From contig JAFXFM010000004.1 of the NCBI GenBank assembly GCA_017520545.1, positions 1 to 64,000 on the forward strand: a stretch of 64,000 nt of DNA. The letters run 5' to 3'. The notes beneath the pieces are model-generated. The model made no database searches, had not been told where the DNA came from, and saw only the letters and a list, made by a program, of their open reading frames with translations. Of this stretch, positions 54,440-62,728 are shown piece by piece. How positions within the stretch are numbered: position 1 is the first letter of the stretch; every line of letters begins with the position of its first letter. This stretch comes from Alistipes sp. GTDB lineage: Bacteria > Bacteroidota > Bacteroidia > Bacteroidales > Rikenellaceae. The translations under genes were made by a program, and so were the position numbers.

Positions 54440-54655
54440 AAAGATAATAAAAAACGGAAAACGTAAAGCGGAAAACGGAAAACTTTTAGTTTTTCAGTTT
54501 TCGCTTGAAGTGTGAAAACGGAACTGACGCCAAACCGAGAGCAGAGGGTGCTTGCACACTCTGCCGAGGTGCGAAGGAAGAAAAGCCTGCAACGCAGGAT
54601 TAAAGCGGAAAACGGAAAACTTTTAGTTTAGATAGTAGATAGTAGTTGAAATAAT
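54440..54655. repeat. Dispersed repeat block between the helicase and DUF4924 genes
   Basis: Holds two tracts of CGGAAAACGGAAAAC followed by TTTTAGTTT (about 54450-54500 and 54605-54640). Between them, about 54500-54600, is the reverse complement of the block at 1-250, including CGCTTGAAGTGTGAAAACGG and the AGAGCAGAGGGTGCTTGCAC part. No ORF is supported in 54431-54770. Confidence 0.75.
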
Positions 54656-54745
54656 TTTGCATTCTCAATTCCCCTAACGACTCTAACGACCCTATAAAAA
54701 GTTAATGGCTAAAAGCCTACATTTGCACTTTTCGAAATAAACTGC

Positions 54746-54753
54746 TACTTTTG
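54746..54753 (+). promoter_or_regulatory. -7 box TACTTTTG of the DUF4924 gene
   Basis: Matches TAnnTTTG with about 17 nt to the ATG at 54771. Confidence 0.6.
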
Positions 54754-54770
54754 TCGAAAATAACGAAACT

Positions 54771-55325
54771 ATGGATATTGCACAGCAAAAACGTAAGGAG
54801 AATATCGCCGAGTATATCTTGTATCTGTGGCAGTTGGAGGACCTATTACGAGCGTTGCAGTTCTCGCCCGAGGCGATATATTCGACACTCGTAAAGCCCC
54901 GCAACCTCGATACACAGCAGGGGCAGATGCTCTTGGCGTGGTATATGGATATTGCCAATCTGCTCACGCAAGAGGGCAAGGAGAAGTCGGGACACCTCGA
55001 CCACACACTGCATCTTATCTCGGATCTGCACGACCTCCATCTGCGACTGATGCAGCAGCAGGACGTAGCAGAGTTGTATCGCCAACGATACACCGTACTG
55101 ACGCAATATCTCCCAACGTTGCGTTCGCGCCTCGGCAAGGAGAGCGATATGAGCGATACGGAGTTGTGCTTCCGCGCACTCTATGCCGCTATGCTCTACC
55201 GTATAAAGGGCGAGGGTGAGAAGGCTGTGGCAGATACCATCGAGGTTATCTCACCATTTGTAGCACTGCTCACCGACTACTTCCATAAGGTTGAAAAGGG
55301 AGAAATTGACCTATTCAAAGAGTAG
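54771..55325 (+). CDS. DUF4924-like all-helical protein
   Basis: A 184-aa soluble protein without signal or membrane segments, predicted mostly alpha-helical. The start IAQQKRKENIAEYILYLWQLEDLLRA matches what I recall of DUF4924, a Bacteroidota family of unknown function. The central segment (GHLDHTLHLISDLHDLHLRLMQQQDV) is leucine/histidine rich. No active site is recognised. It lies upstream of rpmH, separated from it by two palindromic elements. Confidence 0.75.
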   Translation: MDIAQQKRKENIAEYILYLWQLEDLLRALQFSPEAIYSTLVKPRNLDTQQGQMLLAWYMDIANLLTQEGKEKSGHLDHTLHLISDLHDLHLRLMQQQDVAELYRQRYTVLTQYLPTLRSRLGKESDMSDTELCFRALYAAMLYRIKGEGEKAVADTIEVISPFVALLTDYFHKVEKGEIDLFKE

Positions 55326-55405
55326 GCTGATTCTTACGGCAAATCCGCGACATAGTACGCCTATGTGAGGAGTTTGACAACCGAAGATTCGTGCAAAATT
55401 TGCCG
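55326..55405. repeat. Palindromic interspersed element, copy E (left-truncated)
   Basis: Begins immediately after the DUF4924 stop. It has inner stem CATAG/CTATG around TACGC, TGAGG, and the right end TTCGTGCAAAATTTGCCGAG. The left arm is missing or replaced by TGATTCTTACGGC. Confidence 0.75.
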
Positions 55406-55422
55406 AGAAGAACAAAAAAATA

Positions 55423-55547
55423 AAAATCAGAGATTATCGAGAAAATTTTGTGCGAAACAAGGCGACAAATCCGCAGCATAGTACGCCTATGTGAGGAGTT
55501 TGGCGACCGAAGATTCGTGCAAAATTTGCCGAGAAGAATGATTTTTA
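55423..55547. repeat. Palindromic interspersed element, copy F (complete)
   Basis: Left arm AAAAATCAGAGATTATCGAG... and right arm ...TTGCCGAGAAGAATGATTTTT are partial inverted repeats that continue inward through AAATTTTG. The core is CCGCAG-CATAG-TACGC-CTATG-TGAGG. It ends 11 bp before the -33 element of the rpmH promoter. Confidence 0.8.
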
Positions 55548-55557
55548 CCAAAAAAGT

Positions 55558-55588
55558 TTTGTAAAAAAGAAAAAAGGTTATACCTTTG
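55558..55588 (+). promoter_or_regulatory. Promoter of rpmH
   Basis: TTTG at 55558-55561 and TACCTTTG at 55581-55588 are 19 nt apart, a full consensus match. The leader is about 60 nt. Confidence 0.8.
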
Positions 55589-55650
55589 CACCTCGCATAG
55601 GGGAATTATGCGCTTAATTTTGAGAGTAAAACAATAAAAACGATACAACT

Positions 55651-55818
55651 ATGGCAATGAAAAGAACTTACCAGCCATCGCGCCGCAAGCGTATCAACAA
55701 GCACGGTTTCCGCGCTCGTATGGCTACAGCAAATGGTCGCAAGGTGTTGGCTGCTCGTCGCGCAAAGGGCCGCAAGAAGTTGACGGTTTCGGACGAGGCA
55801 ACTTTCAAGTACAATTAA
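55651..55818 (+). CDS. rpmH: Ribosomal protein bL34
   Basis: A 55-aa basic protein of the large ribosomal subunit: [20 protein letters not shown], then [20 protein letters not shown] and [15 protein letters not shown]. The length is slightly above the 44-50 aa of many bacteria because of the C-terminal tail. It has its own promoter and terminator. The usual neighbour rnpA is not present here; the next gene is an unrelated AT-rich ORF. Confidence 0.97.
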   Translation: MAMKRTYQPSRRKRINKHGFRARMATANGRKVLAARRAKGRKKLTVSDEATFKYN

Positions 55819-55837
55819 TCAGCAATCAAGTGTGATT

Positions 55838-55876
55838 AAAATATAAAGGACTGCGAAATGCAGTCCTTTATATTTT
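55838..55876 (+). terminator. Terminator of rpmH
   Basis: A 17-bp stem (arms 55838-55854 and 55860-55876, AAAGGACTGC/GCAGTCCTTT at its core) with a 5-nt loop, ending in TATATTTTT. Confidence 0.85.
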
Positions 55877-56003
55877 TGGGGGTACCTATATACGAGATTG
55901 CCAACAAGGGACAAAATTCTCTTTTGAGTTATTTTTTGGTTATTTAAAAAATAATTACTACATTTGTTGCATAATTATCCAACCACACTAATCCCTCACA
56001 ATT

Positions 56004-56933
56004 ATGGAGCAGCAGAACTACGAAGAACGGATTGCTCAAATGAGCGACTACGAGTACGCCAGAGCTTATTTTACATTACATAAGTATTTGCCTAAATACC
56101 GAAAAATCTTCATACAATCACTTGAACAGAGGCAAGAATTCGCCAAAATCCTAAAAATTGTAAAGAAGCAAAAGGATTTATCATTAAACGAAAAGATTCA
56201 ATTGGCTGTAGATGCATACGAGAATGGGCTACCTGAGGAGAAATACGACTTTACAAAAGTTCCTGTTATCTACGATTACGTACCACCACACAACAATGCG
56301 GGAGATACCCCTACGCAGCAAAACTATGAAGAGCAGATTGATAAAATGAGCGACCACGAGTATGCCAGAGTATATTTCAAGTTAGACGAATATGTGCCTG
56401 AATTTCAGGAATTATTTCAGAAATCGTTAAAACGAAGGCCGATATATTCCAAGATACTCAGAACCATCGATAATCAAAAAGATCTCATCACAGACGAGAA
56501 AATTCGGTTAGCGTCGTATGCATATGAACACGGACTACCAGAAGAGTATTACACCTATGTAGAATCGACACCTGCTTATGATAATACGTCATTATCTTCC
56601 TATACAGATGATACCAGAACTCTTCGGCAACAAAAGTCAAAAGATCTACACTCATTCAATGGATGTGGCACCACTCACTTAGGAAAATATAATAAAAATG
56701 GGGACGAGTACGACACCGTATGTTGGTTTGTCTTGCTAGATATTCCTATAATACCATATGAAGCATATCGTATAAAGGTTATCGAAGAGTCGAAAAATAA
56801 TATAAAATTTTGGATCTTACACCCTGTTAAGATGAAAAAGGAATGGATCACCACAGAATACCTAAAAGGATTTATAAAGCTTGTAGTGATAATTATAATA
56901 GTTCTGACACTCTATACTATCAAATTTATGTAA
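56004..56933 (+). CDS. Duplicated-domain protein with C-terminal membrane anchor, unknown family
   Basis: A 309-aa protein. Residues 5-81 and 107-183 are copies of one helical module: NYEERIAQMSDYEYARAYF against NYEEQIDKMSDHEYARVYF, ending GLPEEKY and GLPEEYY. A beta-rich domain starts at about 220 with GCGTTHLGKYNKNGDEYDT and VLLDIPIIPYEAYRIKV. This resembles a small domain I have seen in bacterial hypothetical proteins (pattern GxGT.xxGK...wfV.l.iPIiP..sYrv). The last 20 residues (KLVVIIIIVLTLYTI) form a membrane anchor. Codon use is more AT-rich than neighbours, and TCG serine bias is weaker, which suggests acquisition from elsewhere. Function unknown. Confidence 0.75.
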   Translation: MEQQNYEERIAQMSDYEYARAYFTLHKYLPKYRKIFIQSLEQRQEFAKILKIVKKQKDLSLNEKIQLAVDAYENGLPEEKYDFTKVPVIYDYVPPHNNAGDTPTQQNYEEQIDKMSDHEYARVYFKLDEYVPEFQELFQKSLKRRPIYSKILRTIDNQKDLITDEKIRLASYAYEHGLPEEYYTYVESTPAYDNTSLSSYTDDTRTLRQQKSKDLHSFNGCGTTHLGKYNKNGDEYDTVCWFVLLDIPIIPYEAYRIKVIEESKNNIKFWILHPVKMKKEWITTEYLKGFIKLVVIIIIVLTLYTIKFM

Positions 56934-56946
56934 GAAGATGTGATTC

Positions 56947-56984
56947 AACAAAAAATAGAGCGCAAATGCGCTCTATTTTTTGTT
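56947..56984. terminator. Bidirectional terminator after the duplicated-domain gene and rubredoxin
   Basis: Perfect 17-bp stem AACAAAAAATAGAGCGC/GCGCTCTATTTTTTGTT with loop AAAT. Its right arm reaches into the rubredoxin stop codon. Confidence 0.85.
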
Positions 56985-57144
56985 ACCCTATCGGATTAAA
57001 ATCCTCTTTACCTACTCCGCAGACCGGGCATACCCAATCTTCGGGAATATCCTCGAACGCTGTACCAGGCGCAATGCCACTATCCGGATCGCCAACAGCA
57101 GGATCGTAAACCCAAGCACAAACTGTGCACACATACTTTTTCAT
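56983..57144 (-). CDS. Rubredoxin
   Basis: A 53-aa one-electron carrier. Two CXXC iron ligands: [20 protein letters not shown] and [14 protein letters not shown]. The full-length sequence ends NPIG. It likely serves oxygen or peroxide detoxification or another anaerobic redox chain; no partner is adjacent. It is 22 bp after the coiled-coil membrane protein gene and shares its message. Confidence 0.95.
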   Translation of the reverse strand: MKKYVCTVCAWVYDPAVGDPDSGIAPGTAFEDIPEDWVCPVCGVGKEDFNPIG

Positions 57145-57166
57145 AATCGTCTATTTTTAAAAATTA

Positions 57167-58165
57167 CTACTCCAATGCGATAGTTCTCGAACCGAGCAAG
57201 CCTCCGTCCATATACAACTCCACTCTGTATGTTCCAGGAACAAAATCCTTGCCACCCGAACCACGATAGAAGATTGTTACACCGAGAGCCTCGTTCTGGT
57301 AATCGACCTCACGCGATGCCGAGTAAGCCTTGCTCTTGCCGTTGAGTGCAAAGCTACCACCACCTGCCGACAAGAGATAGCCGTCAGGACCGTAGATGCA
57401 GAGATATACGCGACGATTTCCCGGCTGAGCCAACTCGTTCTCGCCAATTGTAAAGCTTACGAGAAGAGCCGTCGCATTCTTAACGCGCGAAACTGTACGT
57501 TGTCTATTATTCTGAGCAGTAAGGCTGATGCCTCGGGCTTTAAGTACCGAGCCCACTCTAACCTTATTTTGCAACTCCTTCTCGCGCTCCTCAGCCTTGT
57601 CGGCACGAAGTCGAGCCGTCGAAACCTCCTTGCGCAGAGATGTATTCTCGCCCGAGAGTTTCTTGTTGATATTGTTAAGTGAATCGATCTGACGTAAGTA
57701 GCTCTTCATCACAGCACGCAGAGTGCCAACCTCCTTCTGATACTTTTTGATAGTGCGATAGTTGAGGCGACGCTCCTTTTTAAGTTGCGCGATAATCGAA
57801 TCGCCCTTTGCGAGTTCCGCCGAAATAGAGTCATTCTTGATACCCAAAGCATCGTACTCCTGACGCAAGGACGCAAAGTTGCTGGCGATGGTATCGCGCT
57901 CAATCTCCAAAGCGGCGTGCTCCTGCTCCATAACAGCCATTGCAGCCTGCTGCTGGCGATTAAGGTTGAAGTACAACACCGAAACTCCCGCCAAAATAAT
58001 AACCAACAAGATAACCACTACTCTGTAACCAAGCAGAGCCTTTTTGCTTGCACCGTCATTGTAGTCGTCCTGCTCAAAATCGTCCTCCGGCAAGTAGAGG
58101 TTATCATCTTCTTTCTCCTGATTAACATTCTCCTCAGGAGTGTAATCGTTCTTATTCTCTTCCAT
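57167..58165 (-). CDS. Membrane-anchored coiled-coil protein with beta domain
   Basis: A 332-aa protein. An acidic cytoplasmic N-terminus (about 1-40, rich in D/E/N) is followed by one membrane helix (YRVVVILLVIILAGVSVLYF, about 47-67). A long coiled coil follows (about 75-205, EQEHAALEIERDTIASNF, NNINKKLSGENTSLRKEV). A C-terminal beta domain (215-332) carries RRVYLCIYGPDGYLLSAGGG and GTYRVELYMDGGLLGSRTI. Similar proteins are widespread in Bacteroidales; the role is not known, though an envelope or division scaffold is possible. A -7 box TATATTTG lies at 58185-58192. Confidence 0.75.
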   Translation of the reverse strand: MEENKNDYTPEENVNQEKEDDNLYLPEDDFEQDDYNDGASKKALLGYRVVVILLVIILAGVSVLYFNLNRQQQAAMAVMEQEHAALEIERDTIASNFASLRQEYDALGIKNDSISAELAKGDSIIAQLKKERRLNYRTIKKYQKEVGTLRAVMKSYLRQIDSLNNINKKLSGENTSLRKEVSTARLRADKAEEREKELQNKVRVGSVLKARGISLTAQNNRQRTVSRVKNATALLVSFTIGENELAQPGNRRVYLCIYGPDGYLLSAGGGSFALNGKSKAYSASREVDYQNEALGVTIFYRGSGGKDFVPGTYRVELYMDGGLLGSRTIALE

Positions 58166-58184
58166 AATGGTAAATTATTTTGCG

Positions 58185-58192
58185 CAAATATA
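58185..58192 (-). promoter_or_regulatory. -7 box TATATTTG of the coiled-coil protein gene
   Basis: Matches TAnnTTTG on the minus strand, with about 19 nt to the start at 58165. Confidence 0.5.
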
Positions 58193-58231
58193 ACACTTTT
58201 TTTGTTATTCGTAACTCACTATCAGCCTTTT

Positions 58232-59041
58232 TCATTCAAGTTTGGAGCTCAACGGATAACGCAACCCCTCGTATCGGCGAATATAGGCGCGAATCTCGCC
58301 CACACGCACGGGTGATGCGAGCATTAGCGGAATTTTGTTTTCGTCGTTGGATATCCAGATAAAAAACTCCGTTCCATCCGTAAACGAAAACTCCTCCGAC
58401 GAACCTATCGTACAGGCAAACTTCATAGTATCGAACATACCCAGCTTCGGCACCTTCAACTTTTCACGTCCGATATATCGGTAGTTGAGGGTTCTGATTG
58501 TATCCTCCAACACCATATCCAAATATCGCTTCTCGCCCTCGCGGAACGACTTCAAGTCGATAGAGCGAAGGTTGAAATAGAGCGACACGGCGTCCATACT
58601 GTTCGGCGTAAGCTTCATACTCTTTTGCTTTGGCGCATTTTGCTTCTTTTGCGACCACGTATGCACCTTCATTGCCACCCAATCGTAGATATATCGGCTG
58701 CGGAAGGTATAGTCGTCCTCCTTCAAGTCGCTCTCGAAAAGCAGCGTGCGCAGGGAGCTCTTATCCACCCATATATTATAGGTATCGTCCATATCGAAGA
58801 ACCAACGGAAGAATGGCAACGTGCGACCATTTCCCACTACGCGATAAACCTCCTTGCCATTCAGAGTATCGACAGTCGTAGAAACCGACACTTCACCTGC
58901 CTCGGTATTTGGCACCAACTTGGCACGATAGGCGGCACGATAGTACAACTTCTCGCCGGGATAAAAGCGTTGCGCCGAAACACTCAACACCCCGACAACA
59001 AGCAATAGTGCAAATATCGAACCTTTTAAAAATCTGATCAT
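58232..59041 (-). CDS. DUF3108-domain exported protein
   Basis: A 269-aa protein with signal peptide ending LSVSAQ. The mature part begins RFYPGEKLYYRAAYRAKLVP and contains YRVVGNGRTLPFFRWFFDMDD, matching DUF3108, a periplasmic beta-rich family of unknown function. A central LTPNSMDAVSLYFNLRSID stretch and GTEFFIWISNDENKIPLMLA near the end are also family-like. It follows recG by 30 bp. Confidence 0.85.
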   Translation of the reverse strand: MIRFLKGSIFALLLVVGVLSVSAQRFYPGEKLYYRAAYRAKLVPNTEAGEVSVSTTVDTLNGKEVYRVVGNGRTLPFFRWFFDMDDTYNIWVDKSSLRTLLFESDLKEDDYTFRSRYIYDWVAMKVHTWSQKKQNAPKQKSMKLTPNSMDAVSLYFNLRSIDLKSFREGEKRYLDMVLEDTIRTLNYRYIGREKLKVPKLGMFDTMKFACTIGSSEEFSFTDGTEFFIWISNDENKIPLMLASPVRVGEIRAYIRRYEGLRYPLSSKLE

Positions 59042-59071
59042 ACTTTATTAACGGGCGTCCACCGCCACATA

Positions 59072-61186
59072 TTATGATATCTCCGAAAAATCGGTCTTAT
59101 ACTTTGGTGTATAGCGGTCGCGCAACTCGCGCAGTGCAACGTGGTCGGGGTGCGAGAGCGACGCATCGATACCCAACAACGTAATGGCCAACTCCTGAGC
59201 TACCTGCAAAATCTGATTGTCGTAGGTTGGGTTGGCAATCTTCAAATCGAACGCCTCGCCACTCTGCATTGTGCCGTTGATATCGCCTGCGCCACGCAGT
59301 TTGAGATCCAACTCCGCCAACTCAAATCCATCAGTTGTCTGACACATAGCCTCTAAACGTTTGCTCGACTCCTTCGACAACTTCTCGTCCGACATCAGCA
59401 CACAATAGGACTGCTCCGAGCCTCGACCTACGCGACCTCTCAACTGATGCAACTGCGCCAAGCCAAATCGCTCCGCCGACTCGATAACTATAACCGTAGC
59501 GTTCGGAACATCGACACCCACCTCAATAACCGACGTGGCAACCAAAATATCTGCCCGCCCGCTTTTGAACTCCTCCATAGCCTCCTGCTTCAAGTCGGGT
59601 TTCATCTTGCCGTGGCACACCGCAACTCGATATTTAGGCAGCGGGAAATCGCGCACAATGGCGTCGAAACCCTCCTGCAACGAGAGGTAATCCATCTTCT
59701 CAGACTCCTGAATAAGCGGATAAACCACATATATCTGGCGTCCTCGCTCAATCTGCTGACGCATAAAGTTCTGCAACACAAGTCGTCCCGACTCATAGTA
59801 GTGATAGGTCTTTATCGGCTGGCGTCCGGGTGGCAAACCCTTAATGGTCGAAACATCGAGGTCGCCATACAGAGTCATAGCCAACGTTCGCGGAATTGGC
59901 GTAGCCGTCATCACAAGTATATGCGGAGGTTGCGAATTTTTCGTCCATAATCGGGCTCGCTGCTCCACGCCGAAACGGTGTTGCTCGTCGATAATCACAA
60001 GTCCGAGGTTCGAGAACTGCACTCTATCCTCAATCAAGGCGTGCGTTCCAACCAATATATCCACCTCGCCCGCCTCCAAAGCCGCCAGAATCTCTCTGCG
60101 CTCCTTCGTCTTTGTCGTACCCGTCAAAATAGCGATACGCACAGGAACCCCCTCACACATCTTCGACATCGAGGCGTAGTGTTGGCGTGCCAAAATTTCG
60201 GTCGGCACCATCATACACGATTGAAAGCCGTTATCGCCTGCAAGCAACATTGACAACAGAGCAACCACGGTCTTTCCGCTACCTACGTCGCCCTGCAAAA
60301 GACGATTCATCTGAATGCCCGAAACGGTATCCTTGCGAATATCGCGCACCGCCTGCTTTTGGCCCTCGGTAAGCGAGAATGGGAGCTTCGTATGATAGAA
60401 GGTATTGAACTTGTCGCCCACCTTCGGGAACATAAATCCATTTCGACGTCCCGTGCGCTCCGAGCGACGAGCCTGAATGTTCAACTGAATACCGAACAAC
60501 TCGTCGAATTTCAGTCGATACTGCGCCTGTCGCAACTTCTCGGGCGACTGCGGAAAGTGAATATTGTAGAGCGCCTCCTCTATCGACATCAGACCATATT
60601 TGCGCACAATATATTCGGGCATATACTCCTGAATATGGTTGCGCACAACACCCCACAACGAGCAGACTATATTGTAAAGTCCCTTTCCGCCAAGCGTGGT
60701 CGAGAGTTTTTCGGTTGTGGAGTAGATGCCCTGCAAACCACTCTCCACCTTGCGGGCAAGAGCCTTTTCGACAATCTCGATTTCGGGGTGAATCATCGAG
60801 AACTCGCCACGGAAGAAGGACGGGCGACCAAATACGATATATTCGCGATTGGGCTCAATTATTTTATCAATCCACTTTATGCCGCGAAACCAAACCAGCT
60901 CCACGCGTCCCGTGTCGTCGGCACAATAGACCGAAAATCGCTGCTTGCGCCCCTCGCCGGCAAACGATTTACCCACGACGCGAACGCGCAGTTGGATATA
61001 GGCTGAGGAGTTATCCTCGGTTACTTCGCGCACTTTGTAGGTACGCGAACGGTCTATATAGCGGAATGGGAAGTGGTAGAGCATATCGCGCATAGTAACG
61101 ATACCAAGCTCCTTTTCGAGCAACTTGGCACGCACCTCGCCTACACCCTGCACAAACTTTATCGAATTATCGAGCATACTTCCCAT
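59072..61186 (-). CDS. recG: ATP-dependent DNA helicase RecG
   Basis: A 704-aa branch-migration helicase that remodels stalled forks. The N-terminal wedge/OB region (MLDNSIKFVQGVGEVRAKLL, YIVFGRPSFFRGEFSMIHPE) is followed by helicase motifs: Walker A LLQGDVGSGKTVVALL, DEQHRFG in VIIDEQHRFGVEQRA, TATPIPRTLAMTLYGD, and the QLRGRVGRGSEQSYC motif VI. The TRG region follows. The start at 61186 is chosen because it gives the family start and lies 4 nt behind a -7 box; a longer frame to 61528 would overlap ispG. Confidence 0.96.
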   Translation of the reverse strand: MGSMLDNSIKFVQGVGEVRAKLLEKELGIVTMRDMLYHFPFRYIDRSRTYKVREVTEDNSSAYIQLRVRVVGKSFAGEGRKQRFSVYCADDTGRVELVWFRGIKWIDKIIEPNREYIVFGRPSFFRGEFSMIHPEIEIVEKALARKVESGLQGIYSTTEKLSTTLGGKGLYNIVCSLWGVVRNHIQEYMPEYIVRKYGLMSIEEALYNIHFPQSPEKLRQAQYRLKFDELFGIQLNIQARRSERTGRRNGFMFPKVGDKFNTFYHTKLPFSLTEGQKQAVRDIRKDTVSGIQMNRLLQGDVGSGKTVVALLSMLLAGDNGFQSCMMVPTEILARQHYASMSKMCEGVPVRIAILTGTTKTKERREILAALEAGEVDILVGTHALIEDRVQFSNLGLVIIDEQHRFGVEQRARLWTKNSQPPHILVMTATPIPRTLAMTLYGDLDVSTIKGLPPGRQPIKTYHYYESGRLVLQNFMRQQIERGRQIYVVYPLIQESEKMDYLSLQEGFDAIVRDFPLPKYRVAVCHGKMKPDLKQEAMEEFKSGRADILVATSVIEVGVDVPNATVIVIESAERFGLAQLHQLRGRVGRGSEQSYCVLMSDEKLSKESSKRLEAMCQTTDGFELAELDLKLRGAGDINGTMQSGEAFDLKIANPTYDNQILQVAQELAITLLGIDASLSHPDHVALRELRDRYTPKYKTDFSEIS

Positions 61187-61190
61187 AGTG

Positions 61191-61198
61191 CAAAGATA
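61191..61198 (-). promoter_or_regulatory. -7 box TATCTTTG four bases before recG
   Basis: The minus strand reads TATCTTTG-CACT-ATG. Leaderless or nearly leaderless transcript expected. Confidence 0.65.
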
Positions 61199-61235
61199 AG
61201 AAAATTCAAAATGTAGAATGCAAAATGCAGAATTA
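61199..61235. repeat. AT-rich simple repeat between the recG and ispG promoters
   Basis: AAAATTCAAAATGTAGAATG followed by CAAAATGCAGAATT, the same words as at 6741-6778 and 62728-62800. It fills the space between two back-to-back -7 boxes. Confidence 0.65.
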
Positions 61236-61240
61236 TTTTT

Positions 61241-61248
61241 TATCTTTG
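61241..61248 (+). promoter_or_regulatory. -7 box TATCTTTG four bases before ispG
   Basis: Reads TATCTTTG-TGGT-ATG. Mirror arrangement of the recG promoter 50 bp away. Confidence 0.65.
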
Positions 61249-61252
61249 TGGT

Positions 61253-62728
61253 ATGAATTTGAGCAAATACATACGCAGACAAAGTTGCGAGGTTAAAATT
61301 GGAGCGACCGTAATTGGTGGCAACCGCCCGATTGCGGTGCAGTCGATGACAAATACCGCCACGGCAGACGTGGAGGCGAGTGTGGCGCAGATTGAGCGCA
61401 TAGCCGATGCCGGTGCGCCCATTGTACGACTTACGGCACAGGGTAAGCGCGAGGGCGAGGCGTTGCGCGATATCGTAGCGCAAGTGCGCAGGGACAACTA
61501 CCCTACCGCCATTGTTGCCGACATTCACTTCGTGCCCGAAATAGCATCAATCGCCGCCGAATCGGTCGATAAGGTGCGCATCAACCCCGGCAACTACCGC
61601 ACCAGCGGTGGCGAGTTGGAGGCTCTTATCGAGAAGTGCCGCAAGCGCGGTGTTGCATTGCGCATAGGCGTAAATCACGGCTCGCTGGCAAAGCATATTG
61701 TAGACCGCCTCGGCGACACCCCTGCCGGAATGGTTGAGTCGGCAATGGAGTTTTTGCGTATTTGCGTCAAGGAGAATTTCGACCAAGTGGTCGTGTCGAT
61801 GAAGTCAAGCAACACTCGTGTTATGGTCCACGCCTACCGACTTTTGGTCGAGGCGATGGAGCGTGAGGGTATGACGTTTCCGATTCATCTCGGCGTTACC
61901 GAGGCGGGTAACGGTATTGAGGGCAGAATAAAGAGTGCCGTAGGCATTGGCGCACTCTTGGCTGACGGCGTGGGCGACACCATTCGTGTTTCGCTGACCG
62001 AAGCGCCCGAAAACGAAGTTCCCGTAGCGAAGATGCTGGTCGAGCATTTCCAAAATCGAGAGGGCGAATTTGTGGTTTTGCACCCGGAACGTTACTCCCC
62101 TACCGAGTATCGTCGTCGCACCTCGGCACCAATTATTGCACATAGCGAAATCACCGACAACTATACAGTTATAGAGGCCACAAGTGGCAATCCTACTGCC
62201 GAGTGGCGTGCTGCAATTCTCAATCGCGAGGACGATTTGCCCGTTGTTATTCGTCGCCACTACGAGGGCTCTGCCGAAGATGTTGCCGTATACGCTGCTG
62301 CCGATATGGGACAGCTTATACTCGACGGCTTGGCTGACGGCGTATGGATTGATGCACCGCAGATTGCGGAGGAGGAGTTGCACGAGGTGGAGTTGATGAT
62401 TTTGCAAGCTTCGCGTGCAAGATTTTCGCAGACAGAGTATATCGCTTGCCCATCGTGTGGCCGCACACTATATAATATAGAGCAGGCATTGACGGATATC
62501 AAGGCACGCACCTCGCACCTGAAAGGTTTGAAAATTGGCGTTATGGGCTGCATTGTAAATGGTCCGGGCGAGATGGCTGATGCAGATTACGGCTATGTCG
62601 GCGCAGGTGCAGGCCGCATTTCGCTCTACAAGGGCAAGGAGTGCATCGAGCGCAATATCCCACAGGAGGAGGCCCTCGAAAGGCTTATTGAACTCATCAA
62701 GGCCAACGGCGATTGGAAAGAGAGATAA
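61253..62728 (+). CDS. ispG: (E)-4-hydroxy-3-methylbut-2-enyl-diphosphate synthase
   Basis: A 491-aa [4Fe-4S] enzyme of the MEP isoprenoid pathway. The TIM-barrel half begins VIGGNRPIAVQSMTNTATAD with VADIHFVPEIA, VRINPGNYR and GVNHGSLAKHI. The C-terminal half holds the cluster cysteines: Cys399 and Cys402 in CPSCGRTLYNIEQ and Cys433 in GVMGCIVNGPGEM. The middle insert (about 275-385) is shorter than in the about 600-aa enzymes I recall from other Bacteroidales, but longer than the insert-free about 370-aa form. Confidence 0.94.
   Translation: MNLSKYIRRQSCEVKIGATVIGGNRPIAVQSMTNTATADVEASVAQIERIADAGAPIVRLTAQGKREGEALRDIVAQVRRDNYPTAIVADIHFVPEIASIAAESVDKVRINPGNYRTSGGELEALIEKCRKRGVALRIGVNHGSLAKHIVDRLGDTPAGMVESAMEFLRICVKENFDQVVVSMKSSNTRVMVHAYRLLVEAMEREGMTFPIHLGVTEAGNGIEGRIKSAVGIGALLADGVGDTIRVSLTEAPENEVPVAKMLVEHFQNREGEFVVLHPERYSPTEYRRRTSAPIIAHSEITDNYTVIEATSGNPTAEWRAAILNREDDLPVVIRRHYEGSAEDVAVYAAADMGQLILDGLADGVWIDAPQIAEEELHEVELMILQASRARFSQTEYIACPSCGRTLYNIEQALTDIKARTSHLKGLKIGVMGCIVNGPGEMADADYGYVGAGAGRISLYKGKECIERNIPQEEALERLIELIKANGDWKER

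Noticed and set aside
55315-55551. Small minus-strand ORF (78 codons) over palindromic elements E and F
   Set aside because: The peptide repeats only because the DNA repeats; similar frames appear at other copies of the element (e.g. 47166-47429), so this is not a gene.
61187-61528. N-terminal extension of recG into the ispG coding region
   Set aside because: RecG homologues start at MLDNS-like sequence; the extension reads antisense through ispG and its promoter.
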